From JBEKDJ01 sp050014415 (GTDB lineage Bacteria > Desulfobacterota > BSN033 > UBA1163): a DNA stretch of 17,804 nt. Within the stretch, counting starts at the first letter, position 1, and each line of letters starts with the position of its first letter. The translations under genes were made by a program, and so were the position numbers. The notes under the pieces were generated by a model, which saw only the letters and a list, made by a program, of their open reading frames with translations, did not search any database and was not told the DNA's origin. Location of the stretch: positions 1 to 17,804 of the forward strand of contig JBEKDJ010000069.1 in the NCBI GenBank assembly GCA_050014415.1, in the 5' to 3' direction. Positions 1 through 6,637 of the stretch are shown here, piece by piece.

Positions 1-77
1 AAGGAAATAAAGGGTCGGTCCATGAAATTTCTTCCAGCCGCGTTTTTAATTTACTTGCTCTGGTCTCTTTTTTAAAT

Positions 78-1028
78 TCAGACGTGGTTCCTCAATTGAA
101 GCTCTAATGGGTGCGGATTCAGGTAGACCTGTTGTTTAAGGTAAGGCTGGTCATACTTTCGAACGTAATGGTTAATGAGAGTAATAGAAACAATCAAAGG
201 CGTATAACCCTTCCGATAGAAATCGATCACTTCTAGTAGTTCCTGCTTTTCGTCAAAGGACAACTGTTCCTTAAAATAACCCAACATGTGCTGCAGGACA
301 TTCGCATTTTTCTTAGGTGTGGCATTCAACCGCAGGGATTCCATAAGAAAGGACTGATATTGTTGGTAAAGCTCTTTCAATGGACTGGCTTTGGTCTGGG
401 CGACCAACTTACCCATCGTTTGGTAATGCTTTGGGCTATGAGAAAGGATCAGCAATTTGTGCTTCGTATGGAAATCTACTACGTTTCCTCGGCTCTCCTT
501 TGTTGCTAAAACTTCACGCCATCTCTTTAGGGTAAAGATCCTCTCAATGAAATTCTCACGGAGTTTGAAATCATGAAGACGACCTTCATCTTCCATTGGA
601 AGCAGAGGGAAATGGTCCATTAATATCCTGGCAAACATTCCGGTTCCGCTTTTCATTGGCATCCCTCTTTCATTATAGACCTTGACTTTTTCCATGCCAC
701 TGCTGGGAGAATTACTCTTAAAAATAAAACCACAAAGGCCCTCTTTCTCCAGCTCAATCACGCGCTTTTCTGCCCACTGCACCATGCGATCCGTCATATC
801 CTGTTTGGTACGAGTCGTCACTAACCGGGGAGAATCCGGATCCCCCTCTAAACGCATGGACTCCCTGGGAACGCCAAGACCGCATTCCACCTCAGGGCAG
901 ACAGGGAGATATTCCACATATTGTCCAAGGGTATCCGTAAGAAACCGGTCCAGCTTATGACCGCCGTCATAACGAACATTCTCACCCAGCAAACAACTGC
1001 TGATTCCCAATCTAATACTCTTTCCCAT
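78..1028 (-). CDS. DUF523-DUF1722 protein (TudS/YbgA-like)
   Basis: A 316-aa two-domain protein. Residues about 5-150 match DUF523: GISSCLLGENVRYDGGHK near the N-terminus, then VCPEVECGLGVPRE, then FKSNSPSSGMEKVKVY. Residues about 185-305 match DUF1722, with a FHTKHKLLILSHSP segment and LQHMLGYFKEQLS. The same fusion occurs in E. coli YbgA. DUF523 proteins of the TudS type bind a [4Fe-4S] cluster through three cysteines and desulfurate thiouracil; whether this fused form does so is inferred. Candidate ligands are C12, C44, C49 and C99. The usual SPSCG motif reads SPSSG (108-110), so the cysteine often present there is missing. I start at the ATG at 1028 because AAAGGA lies about 6 bases upstream; an in-frame TTG two codons earlier is less likely. 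No partner gene is adjacent. Cytoplasmic, no membrane segment. Confidence 0.85.
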   Translation of the reverse strand: MGKSIRLGISSCLLGENVRYDGGHKLDRFLTDTLGQYVEYLPVCPEVECGLGVPRESMRLEGDPDSPRLVTTRTKQDMTDRMVQWAEKRVIELEKEGLCGFIFKSNSPSSGMEKVKVYNERGMPMKSGTGMFARILMDHFPLLPMEDEGRLHDFKLRENFIERIFTLKRWREVLATKESRGNVVDFHTKHKLLILSHSPKHYQTMGKLVAQTKASPLKELYQQYQSFLMESLRLNATPKKNANVLQHMLGYFKEQLSFDEKQELLEVIDFYRKGYTPLIVSITLINHYVRKYDQPYLKQQVYLNPHPLELQLRNHV

Positions 1029-1054
1029 GCTCAATCCTTTTAGAAAAAATAATC

Positions 1055-1071
1055 AAACCTCACCGAGGTTT
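1055..1071. repeat. Short perfect hairpin upstream of the DUF523 gene
   Basis: AAACCTC-ACC-GAGGTTT is a 7-bp perfect stem with a 3-base loop, about 27 bases upstream of the DUF523-DUF1722 start on the minus strand, so it would lie in that gene's 5' leader if transcription starts further upstream. On the plus strand it runs into a short T run but nothing upstream needs a terminator. A TTGACA (minus, 1085-1090) lies just upstream, but I see no convincing -10 at the right distance. Confidence 0.3.
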
Positions 1072-1455
1072 TTCCTCTTCGGTCTGTCAACAACCCGGCT
1101 TTCCAGGATGACCACAACAATTTTTGAAATTTCTTATTTTAATCCAGTTATTTCTAAGAAGGAGCCACATTTTTTTTGACCACGGCATATCGACTCTAAG
1201 ATTTGTAAAGAAAGACCTGGGATTTGGTTTTCTTTTATTACACATTAAAAATCTCCTTTCCCTCAATTCCTATTAGGTTCATCAGTCTACTGAAACAGGT
1301 GAGGGAGATTGCCCTTATTGTAATCATCTTTCTTCGTACGGTTCAAGTGCTCCCTATCAAGAGATTACTTAATAGGGAAAACGCTAGATTGTTTGCGGTC
1401 ACCGGAGAGTCGCAGAGGACGCGGCGCGGCGTAGCCGCAACCAAGATAGAAGATG

Positions 1456-1626
1456 TCTCACGCAGAGGCCGCAGAGGCCACAGAGAGTGAAATTTCTCTC
1501 CAATCGGAGAGATGCCGATTGGAGAAAAAGATCCTCTTTCTCCGAGTCCTCTGTGACCTCGAGCGAAGCGGGCGTGAGACAAAAGATGAAATATGAAATG
1601 ATATCTCACGCAGAGGCCACAGAGAC
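1456..1626. repeat. CGCAGAGG-type inverted repeat element with an extra arm copy
   Basis: TCTCACGCAGAGG begins a GC-rich arm at 1456-1485, rich in GCAGAGGCC units. An imperfect inverted copy ending GGGCGTGAGA lies at 1549-1579. Between them is a perfect 11-bp hairpin, TCTCCAATCGG (1497-1507) and CCGATTGGAGA (1515-1525), with a 7-base loop. A third, direct copy of the outer arm, TCTCACGCAGAGGCCACAGA, starts at 1604. Such intergenic elements are dispersed in many environmental bacterial genomes; a short non-autonomous mobile element is possible. No transposase is present. Confidence 0.6.
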
Positions 1627-1671
1627 GTTAGAGGAAGATATTTGTTTGTGAAGAAGCGGGGAGAAATTCTC

Positions 1672-1700
1672 TTGAATTAAGTTTCTTTTGCGATTATAAA
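1672..1700 (+). promoter_or_regulatory. Sigma70-like promoter of the radical-SAM unit
   Basis: TTGAAT at 1672-1677 and TATAAA at 1695-1700, separated by 17 bases. The predicted transcript start (about 1706) falls right at the AAGGGG Shine-Dalgarno (1708-1713) of the 54-aa gene, giving a leader of only about 15 bases. Placement just upstream of a tightly packed gene set supports the call. Confidence 0.55.
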
Positions 1701-1720
1701 GAATCTTAAGGGGTACTGAA

Positions 1721-1885
1721 TTGGCTCTGGATAAAGAATCTTTGATTGATCTAATCTGTAAGCATTGTGAGTTTTACAAGGAATCTGACAAAGAGCTGGA
1801 GTGTGGTGCCTTCAAGATTCTAAAAGGCCTTCTCGAAAAGAGAGTCATAACTCCGGAAGACATTCGAGATGTCCTACGAGGATAA
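1721..1885 (+). CDS. 54-aa small protein with CxxC and a third Cys
   Basis: A 54-residue frame starting at TTG, with AAGGGG 7 bases upstream and a good promoter just before it. There is no ATG in the open frame. The product has an ICKHCEFYKE segment (C13, C16), then LECGAFKIL (C28), and a helical, charged C-terminal half ending in EDIRDVLRG. Three cysteines in a small soluble protein suggest metal or iron-sulfur binding, or a carrier or recognition partner. Its last 17 bases overlap the start of the radical-SAM gene, so the two are probably translationally coupled. I do not recognise the family. It has no leader-core look of a RiPP precursor, so I favour an accessory role over a substrate role, without proof. 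Codon use looks like that of its neighbours. Confidence 0.6.
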   Translation: MALDKESLIDLICKHCEFYKESDKELECGAFKILKGLLEKRVITPEDIRDVLRG

Positions 1886-3059
1886 GTTCTTCACGATTTC
1901 CCCTCACTGCTCCCTGAAAAGGCTCGAAGAGCCCTACCTTTATGATATCCAAAATGACGAGCTTTATGAACTGGGCGAAGAGGCTTATCAATTTCTCCTC
2001 AAATGCTCTCAGGGTGAACACGTCCTTTTAAGAGAAGAAGACGAAGAGTTCATTCAGTACTGCCTCTCTGAGAATCTGGTGGTTCTCTCCGAGAATCCAG
2101 TCAAGAAAGACGGAATTCCCCATCCATCCCCAATTCCCTCACTTCGATATCTTGAGTTTCAGATCACCGATCGCTGCAATCTCCGCTGTCGCCACTGCTA
2201 TATTGGAGACAGTCTCCTTCAAGATCTTCCCCTTGAAAAGGTCCAGAAGATGTTAAAGGAGTTTGAAGAGATTCAGGGTCTGAGGCTCCTTCTTTCTGGT
2301 GGAGAACCCCTGCTTCATCCTCATTTCTGGGAGATCAATGAGGTTCTAAGAGAGCATGCATTTCGGTCCGTCTTGCTTTCCAATGGCGCGATGATTACCA
2401 AAGAGATTGCGAAAAGGCTTCGCATCCATGAGGTTCAGGTCAGTCTGGATGGAATGAAGGAGGGGCACGAATCTATCCGGGGAAAAGGTACTTTTGAAAA
2501 GACCTTATATGCCATCGACCATCTCCAGGCGGCCAATATCCGGGTCTCCATTGCAACAATGATTCATCGGAAAAACCTCGATCAATTCGACTCTCTGGCC
2601 TCTCTGATTCAATCAGAGAACATTGAAGAATGGAATGTGGACCTTCCCTGTATTGCTGGAAGAATGAACGAGAATAGAGACTTATGGGTTTCGCCCGATG
2701 AGGCCGGACCTTTTCTTCAATACGGCTATGGAGGAGGACTTCACACCTCAGAAAAAAATGCTACCTGTGGAGCCCATCTTTGTGCTATACTTCCAGATGG
2801 AGAGGTTGCAAAGTGTGGGCTCTTCAGTCAAGAGCCAGTCGGATCGATTGAGGAGGGGCTCAGGACCTGTTGGGAGCGAATCCCCCGGATCGAATTAAAA
2901 GAATTAGCCTGCAACTGCTCGGTGATGGAGGAGTGCAGGGGTGGATGCCGCTATAGGGCCAAACTCCAAGGGGATATTCTAAAGCCGGATCTTATTCAGT
3001 GTTATTCCCGCGGGGTATTGAAAGGAGGTGACGGAAATGAGTATCAGAAAGGTGACTAA
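1869..3059 (+). CDS. Radical SAM/SPASM peptide-maturase-like enzyme with PqqD-like N-terminus
   Basis: A 396-aa enzyme. Residues about 8-80 (EPYLYDIQNDELYELGEEAY) look like a PqqD-type peptide-recognition domain. The radical-SAM core follows: C103-x3-C107-x2-C110 (CNLRCRHCYIG) binds the SAM-coordinated [4Fe-4S] cluster, and SGGEP is at 143-147. The C-terminal SPASM domain has Cys 300, 305, 316 (in GEVAKC, the GX4C element), 348, 350, 356, 360 and 378, enough for auxiliary iron-sulfur clusters. Family members modify ribosomal peptides or sulfatases, for example PqqE, AlbA, MftC and the anaerobic sulfatase maturases. The start at 1869 overlaps the upstream 54-aa gene and has only a weak ribosome site, so coupling is likely. 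A 20-aa Cys-rich peptide starts inside its 3' end and is the obvious candidate substrate (inference). Substrate and bond formed are unknown. Cytoplasmic. Confidence 0.88.
   Translation: MSYEDKFFTISPHCSLKRLEEPYLYDIQNDELYELGEEAYQFLLKCSQGEHVLLREEDEEFIQYCLSENLVVLSENPVKKDGIPHPSPIPSLRYLEFQITDRCNLRCRHCYIGDSLLQDLPLEKVQKMLKEFEEIQGLRLLLSGGEPLLHPHFWEINEVLREHAFRSVLLSNGAMITKEIAKRLRIHEVQVSLDGMKEGHESIRGKGTFEKTLYAIDHLQAANIRVSIATMIHRKNLDQFDSLASLIQSENIEEWNVDLPCIAGRMNENRDLWVSPDEAGPFLQYGYGGGLHTSEKNATCGAHLCAILPDGEVAKCGLFSQEPVGSIEEGLRTCWERIPRIELKELACNCSVMEECRGGCRYRAKLQGDILKPDLIQCYSRGVLKGGDGNEYQKGD
3023..3030 (+). promoter_or_regulatory. Strong Shine-Dalgarno for the 20-aa peptide
   Basis: AGGAGGTG is a near-perfect match to the anti-Shine-Dalgarno, placed 6 bases before the ATG at 3037 and inside the 3' end of the radical-SAM gene. 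It is the strongest ribosome site in this part of the window and is the main reason to believe that the very short frame is translated. Confidence 0.7.
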
Positions 3060-3099
3060 GAAATTCTCTGCCATGTGCAAATGCAAAGCATCCTGTTGA
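3037..3099 (+). CDS. 20-aa Cys-rich peptide, putative radical-SAM substrate
   Basis: A 20-residue frame, MSIRKVTKKFSAMCKCKASC, with cysteines at 14, 16 and 20. It has a strong Shine-Dalgarno (3023-3030), overlaps the end of the radical-SAM gene by 23 bases, and ends 10 bases before an intrinsic terminator, so it is the last gene of the unit. The basic N-terminal half (RKVTKK) could be a recognition leader and the FSAMCKCKASC half a modifiable core. SPASM enzymes of the sactipeptide and ranthipeptide type join Cys sulfur to carbon, which would fit, but this is inference. It is shorter than most known precursors, and I do not recognise it as a named family. The alternative is a chance frame, but the ribosome site and position argue against that. 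A metal-binding peptide is also possible. Confidence 0.6.
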   Translation: MSIRKVTKKFSAMCKCKASC

Positions 3100-3109
3100 T
3101 GTGCGATCG

Positions 3110-3145
3110 GGGCTCCCTCTTAAGAAGGGAGGGAGCCCTTTTTTT
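3110..3145 (+). terminator. Intrinsic terminator of the radical-SAM/peptide unit
   Basis: GGGCTCCCT (3110-3118) pairs with AGGGAGCCC (3130-3138), extendable by two pairs, and is followed by seven T (3139-3145). It ends the unit that starts at the promoter at 1672. Confidence 0.9.
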
Positions 3146-3227
3146 GAGAAAAGAGAATTCTATTTGGTAATAACAGGTCTGAAGATCTGTCTTAGATATA
3201 TCCGAAGATCATGGATTCTTTTGTTTT

Positions 3228-3265
3228 CCCCTCTTTCTCTTCAGATGAGAAAGGGGGGATTTTTT
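3228..3265 (+). terminator. Second terminator-like hairpin, directly before the ATP-grasp gene
   Basis: A 12-bp stem, CCCCTCTTTCTC (3228-3239) with GAGAAAGGGGGG (3247-3258), one G-T pair, a 7-base loop and then six T (3260-3265). It stands only 13 bases before the ATG at 3279, so it could act as an attenuator for that gene or as a back-up terminator for the unit upstream. I see no clear promoter between the two terminators (3146-3227). Confidence 0.7.
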
Positions 3266-3278
3266 ATCTGGAGAAGAG

Positions 3279-4190
3279 ATGTATCTCGGAATTGATTATC
3301 TCATCACCCATGAACTTGAGCCCTACGTGGTCGAGATCAATGTGGGCCTTCCCGGCGGAGCCCAGGAATATCATCTTACGCATTTCGTCCGCTTCGGGAA
3401 GTCTTCGGATATCTTCGCCCGGATCGAAGAGGCCTCTTTGAAGGTCTATGGAAAAACATTTAAGGATTATCTGCATTCTCTTCCATTCATCCAAAGCCTA
3501 AAGCCCTTCAAGATTTGGATGGATAGCGAGGGTCCCTTTCCTAACACCTTTCACCCAGGCTTAAGACTCGAAGACAAATGGATCCAATATCAACTGATCA
3601 GGTCCATTGCCCCAATGCCCGAGACAATAATCTTTGATCCCCTGGATTTAGCCGCAGCAGAGCAATTCTTCGAAAAGAAAAAGAGGGCCGTACTAAAACG
3701 CCGTCTCGGAAGGGGAGGGAGAAATTTCAAGGTTATTACCGAGCCCGAATGCCTCTCCACCTTGAATACAGAAGGGAATCCCAGTCTTCTTCAGGATTAT
3801 ATTGAGTCCAAGATCAATGGGTATGTCTTTTCCATCCGTGCGGTTGCCTTTGGCGGGGAATTCATGTGCCTGTATGCCAATCTCTCTACCCGCTCCTTTT
3901 CAAACCACGGCATCCTTGCCTTCGTGTCACCGGGAGATCATTTCGGACTTGCCGACAAAGAATTCAGAACAGAATTCTTCAATCAGAGATCTTGGGAAGC
4001 AGAGATATGGTTTGGCGAGAATGAGCCTCCATACCTAAGACATAATCTGTATGAGGATGAGGTAGCCAAAACAACCCTTTTCCTACCAGTACCACTCCAT
4101 AAATTGATCATAGAATTATCTGTAAAGATAGAAAGATTCTACGAAGGCTTAGATCTCTTTAGCCTGCCCAAGGGGTGTTTTGAATCCTAA
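3279..4190 (+). CDS. ATP-grasp-like protein, permuted motif order
   Basis: A 303-aa protein. The N-terminus has GIDYLITHE then YVVEINVGLPGG (16-27); E19 and N21 resemble the metal-binding E-x-N that normally ends an ATP-grasp fold. The nucleotide-binding part follows it: VLKRRLGRGGRNFKVI, with K140 and a glycine-rich loop at 144-147, then LLQDYIESK (Q172) and an SIRAVAFGGEF strand with an arginine. No second E-x-N is visible at the C-terminus. This order suggests a circularly permuted ATP-grasp enzyme, as in the glutathionylspermidine-synthase-like group; a truncated relic is the alternative. ATP-grasp enzymes join a carboxylate to an amine or thiol through an acyl-phosphate; the substrate here is unknown. 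The start is the first ATG after an in-frame TGA (3246), with GGAG 5-6 bases upstream. Functional linkage to the radical-SAM unit is possible but unproven. Confidence 0.6.
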   Translation: MYLGIDYLITHELEPYVVEINVGLPGGAQEYHLTHFVRFGKSSDIFARIEEASLKVYGKTFKDYLHSLPFIQSLKPFKIWMDSEGPFPNTFHPGLRLEDKWIQYQLIRSIAPMPETIIFDPLDLAAAEQFFEKKKRAVLKRRLGRGGRNFKVITEPECLSTLNTEGNPSLLQDYIESKINGYVFSIRAVAFGGEFMCLYANLSTRSFSNHGILAFVSPGDHFGLADKEFRTEFFNQRSWEAEIWFGENEPPYLRHNLYEDEVAKTTLFLPVPLHKLIIELSVKIERFYEGLDLFSLPKGCFES

Positions 4191-4248
4191 GGTTTGTGAA
4201 GTGGTGAAAGATGATATGTCTGGACAATGAATTGAACGTTTTAGACTT

Positions 4249-5787
4249 CTATTGCCCTCTGGGGATCCTAATCTCTTCAATAGGTCCGGCGCCATCAAGT
4301 ACTGCCTGAGCCGCCCTCCTTCCGCTCTCCATGGCAGTGGGTACCCCTCCCATAAAAAGTGCTGAGAAGGCTTGATAGCCAGCCATATAGAGACCTTGAA
4401 TGGGTGTACAGATCAGTTCTTTCGGTTTGTCGTCGCGAAAATCTTCATAATCCCAGGACCATCCTGCGACAGCCCCTTCACTTCTGCCGCCTTGATCTTC
4501 GAAGGTGAGGGGTGTGCCTATATCCATCACTAAGATCCCTTTTTCAAGGCCAGGGATTAAGTTCTCTATTTCATGAATAAGGGCTCGACCAAGCCGTGTT
4601 TTGTATCCTCGATACTCAGGAATTCTCCGGGTTGAAACAGACCGATATCCTGCAAAATGATGATATTCCGCTTCCACACGGATCACGATGACTCCCTTCT
4701 TTCCGGATGATGCCGTCTTTTCATCTGTACCCCAAAGGCTTACTTCGAGTTCTTGACCGGCGAAGGCTTCGGGGTCGATTTCTACTGCATCCCAATGGAG
4801 CGTCTCTTCTTCTGTATCCTTCGGATCTCGCCGGTAGATTATTCTGCTCGCTTTTCTAAATGCTGAAAGATCGACTTTTCTTCCATCTATTCCTAAACAA
4901 ACCTGGAAAATAGACCCTGTCTGTCTGGCCGTGGAAACGGCTGCGTACCACTCGCGAAGCACCATTTCTGGGCCTATCAGTTTAACAAAGGTGGTTCTAT
5001 AATCAGCATTTGAAATGACCGAATGCGAGTCAATTTGAACACCATCTTTAAGGGTGACTCCCAGAACTCTCCCGTTCTCCACCCGAATCTCTGCTACTTC
5101 CTTGTTTAATCGAATCTCGCCAATGCCACTCTTCTCCCCTTCGGGTCCACCACTCTGTCGATGATCGAAATTCCTTCTCACTGCCTTTACGAGCCTTTCA
5201 CAGAAAGACCTCATGCCCTCTGCAGGATACCATATCCCTTCCTTACACATGAGATTCCACATAGCGGCAAGAAGGGGAAGGCCACTATACGGCTTCTTTG
5301 TCCCGATGCTTCCCAAAATACGTCGAAGCCGCCAATCCTTGATGGGGCCTTTAAGATACTCTGATGCTGAGATGCCGGACTCTTGGTTCGGTTTCAAAAT
5401 CATCTCCTCTATGGATTTGAAAAAACGTTGCACACCCTGTGCCTCTGCAGGAAAAAGACCTCCCAATTCTTCTACCATCTCTGGAAAAGGCAAGGAGAGA
5501 GGGATGTCCAAGCCAAAAGCTCTAATCCGGTAATGGACCCGTGAAAGTCTAATAGCATCCCCGACTCGGAGATCCTTGAGAGAATCTCGAACGAGTCCTG
5601 GCTGGCTAAAACCGAGGGGCCCCATCGGGAAGTCAAACCCCCTTCTGTGATAGACATAGGCCGTGCCACCCGGATGAGGGTTTCTTTCCAAGACCAAAAC
5701 ATGAAGGCCTGCTCGGACCAAATGGGCTGCAGCCGTGAGCCCACCTATTCCAGAACCGACCACAATTACATCCCATTTCTCAAACAT
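4249..5787 (-). CDS. Phytoene desaturase/CrtISO-like FAD oxidoreductase
   Basis: A 512-aa flavoprotein. The N-terminal FAD-binding Rossmann motif is WDVIVVGSGIGGLTAAAHL (GxGxxG at 11-16), followed by an acidic end of strand 2 (LERNPHPGG). The C-terminus carries the second FAD-contact motif, LYMAGYQAFSALFMGGVPTA. The overall form fits the CrtI / carotenoid isomerase / retinol-saturase group, which desaturates or isomerises isoprenoid or other lipid substrates. No carotenoid gene is nearby, so the substrate is unknown. The start at 5787 puts the Rossmann motif at the usual distance from the N-terminus. The frame stays open far upstream through the exporter gene, but that extension is out of frame with the real LysE gene and is not coding. 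The ribosome site is weak. Convergent with the ATP-grasp gene, 58 bases apart. Confidence 0.85.
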   Translation of the reverse strand: MFEKWDVIVVGSGIGGLTAAAHLVRAGLHVLVLERNPHPGGTAYVYHRRGFDFPMGPLGFSQPGLVRDSLKDLRVGDAIRLSRVHYRIRAFGLDIPLSLPFPEMVEELGGLFPAEAQGVQRFFKSIEEMILKPNQESGISASEYLKGPIKDWRLRRILGSIGTKKPYSGLPLLAAMWNLMCKEGIWYPAEGMRSFCERLVKAVRRNFDHRQSGGPEGEKSGIGEIRLNKEVAEIRVENGRVLGVTLKDGVQIDSHSVISNADYRTTFVKLIGPEMVLREWYAAVSTARQTGSIFQVCLGIDGRKVDLSAFRKASRIIYRRDPKDTEEETLHWDAVEIDPEAFAGQELEVSLWGTDEKTASSGKKGVIVIRVEAEYHHFAGYRSVSTRRIPEYRGYKTRLGRALIHEIENLIPGLEKGILVMDIGTPLTFEDQGGRSEGAVAGWSWDYEDFRDDKPKELICTPIQGLYMAGYQAFSALFMGGVPTAMESGRRAAQAVLDGAGPIEEIRIPRGQ

Positions 5788-5890
5788 AATTAGACAATAG
5801 CACAGGATTTGATATTGATCAGGATAAAGATTATCCTCGACTCCAAGAAGAGACCTCAGAAAGACTGCGACATGATCTCTTGATTGCAGA

Positions 5891-5916
5891 GATTTCTGAA
5901 CTTTTTCAGAAATCTT
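5891..5916. repeat. Hairpin between the exporter and flavoprotein genes
   Basis: AGATTTCTGAA (5891-5901) and TTCAGAAATCT (5906-5916) form a perfect 11-bp stem with a 4-base loop. It lies in the 164-base gap after the LysE gene on the minus strand. There is no T run after it on that strand, so it is at best a weak terminator or an RNA processing or stability element. Confidence 0.45.
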
Positions 5917-5951
5917 ATTGCATTTGTGTTGAAATCTTCGCCAACCAGATT

Positions 5952-6599
5952 CTAAACCTTCGACCCCAGTGACTCTACAGTGCCCCCAATAAGCTCCATT
6001 ATCCCTATTCCTACGTGGTAAAGTCCAAAACAGGCCAACGCAAGCGCCGAGACCAGTAACAAGACCCGATGCACCTCTTGACCCATCCGGCTGGCTGCAG
6101 CAAACAGGAGGATGATGGCGCCAAAACCAACGATGATTGTCAGATAAAACCCCACCAGCATTCCAATCCCATTGGCGGGCGCTTGGCGCCATCCCATGAG
6201 TAGAATTGGCCCCGTGACCAAACTCCAATAAAGGTACGGCCCTGGATTGAGCAGGTTCACCAGCGCGGCCTTGAGTACACTTCTTTGACTTGATTGCGTC
6301 ACGGCAGCTATCCTGGAGCCCAATCTCTGCCACACTTTGAAGATGCCGACGGCCAGGTAGAGGACAAACATACCACCGGCCATCTGCAACAACTGCACCC
6401 ACCAGGCAGGCATTCGGCTCAAGACCAGCAAAACCAGTACAATGATTGGCCCATCGCTGATAAGCGGGGCCAGGACAGCAGGCAATGTGCGCCGCCAGCC
6501 ATGACTCAGAGTTTGAGATATGAGGTAGGTTTGGAAAGGTCCGGGCTGCATGGCAGCTGCGAACCCATAGGCAATTCCCTGTATCACGTAAGCAAGCAT
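5952..6599 (-). CDS. LysE/RhtB-family exporter
   Basis: A 215-aa, strongly hydrophobic protein with about six membrane segments. The N-terminal region, MQPGPFQTYLISQTLSHGWR, is the typical LysE-family stretch (a conserved PGP in the first segment followed by a loop with G-x-R). A second conserved element is VNLLNPGPYLYWSLVTGP in the middle, where LysE proteins usually have an NP motif. Family members export amino acids or related small compounds across the inner membrane; the substrate cannot be read from the sequence. The length is normal for the family (about 200-220). The start is the ATG at 6599; no clear Shine-Dalgarno is seen. It lies 38 bases after the GNAT remnant and 164 bases before the flavoprotein, all on the same strand, so co-transcription is possible. 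Confidence 0.88.
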   Translation of the reverse strand: MLAYVIQGIAYGFAAAMQPGPFQTYLISQTLSHGWRRTLPAVLAPLISDGPIIVLVLLVLSRMPAWWVQLLQMAGGMFVLYLAVGIFKVWQRLGSRIAAVTQSSQRSVLKAALVNLLNPGPYLYWSLVTGPILLMGWRQAPANGIGMLVGFYLTIIVGFGAIILLFAAASRMGQEVHRVLLLVSALALACFGLYHVGIGIMELIGGTVESLGSKV

Positions 6600-6637
6600 A
6601 CTGTATCGTTACTATCAACATTGAACAGGCAAAACAT

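Larger units (their letters stand above)
1029..1720. other. Gene-free region with repeat sequences
   Basis: About 690 bases between divergently transcribed genes, without a convincing coding region. The longest open frames (88 aa on each strand, around 1224-1609) run through the repeat element at 1456-1626 and resemble no known protein. The left half (1035-1400) is AT-rich and featureless apart from the hairpin at 1055-1071. A GC-rich patch at 1421-1438 holds a small GCGGC-GTA-GCCGC hairpin. The right end carries the promoter of the radical-SAM unit. Confidence 0.6.

Noticed and set aside
1224..1609. Two 88-aa open frames on opposite strands
   Set aside because: They translate the repeat element and AT-rich spacer, have no ribosome sites and no protein-like composition.
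1456..1626. CRISPR array
   Set aside because: The repeated arms are inverted and irregular in spacing and size, with no unit repeat-spacer pattern and no cas genes.
3146..3227. A separate small RNA or gene between the two terminators
   Set aside because: I found no promoter with acceptable spacing and no credible frame; only a weak CAGGTC/GATCTG hairpin.
5788..6621. The flavoprotein reading frame stays open upstream, suggesting a 790-aa protein
   Set aside because: The extra 278 residues are an out-of-frame reading of the LysE gene with no domain; the FAD motif begins just after the ATG at 5787.
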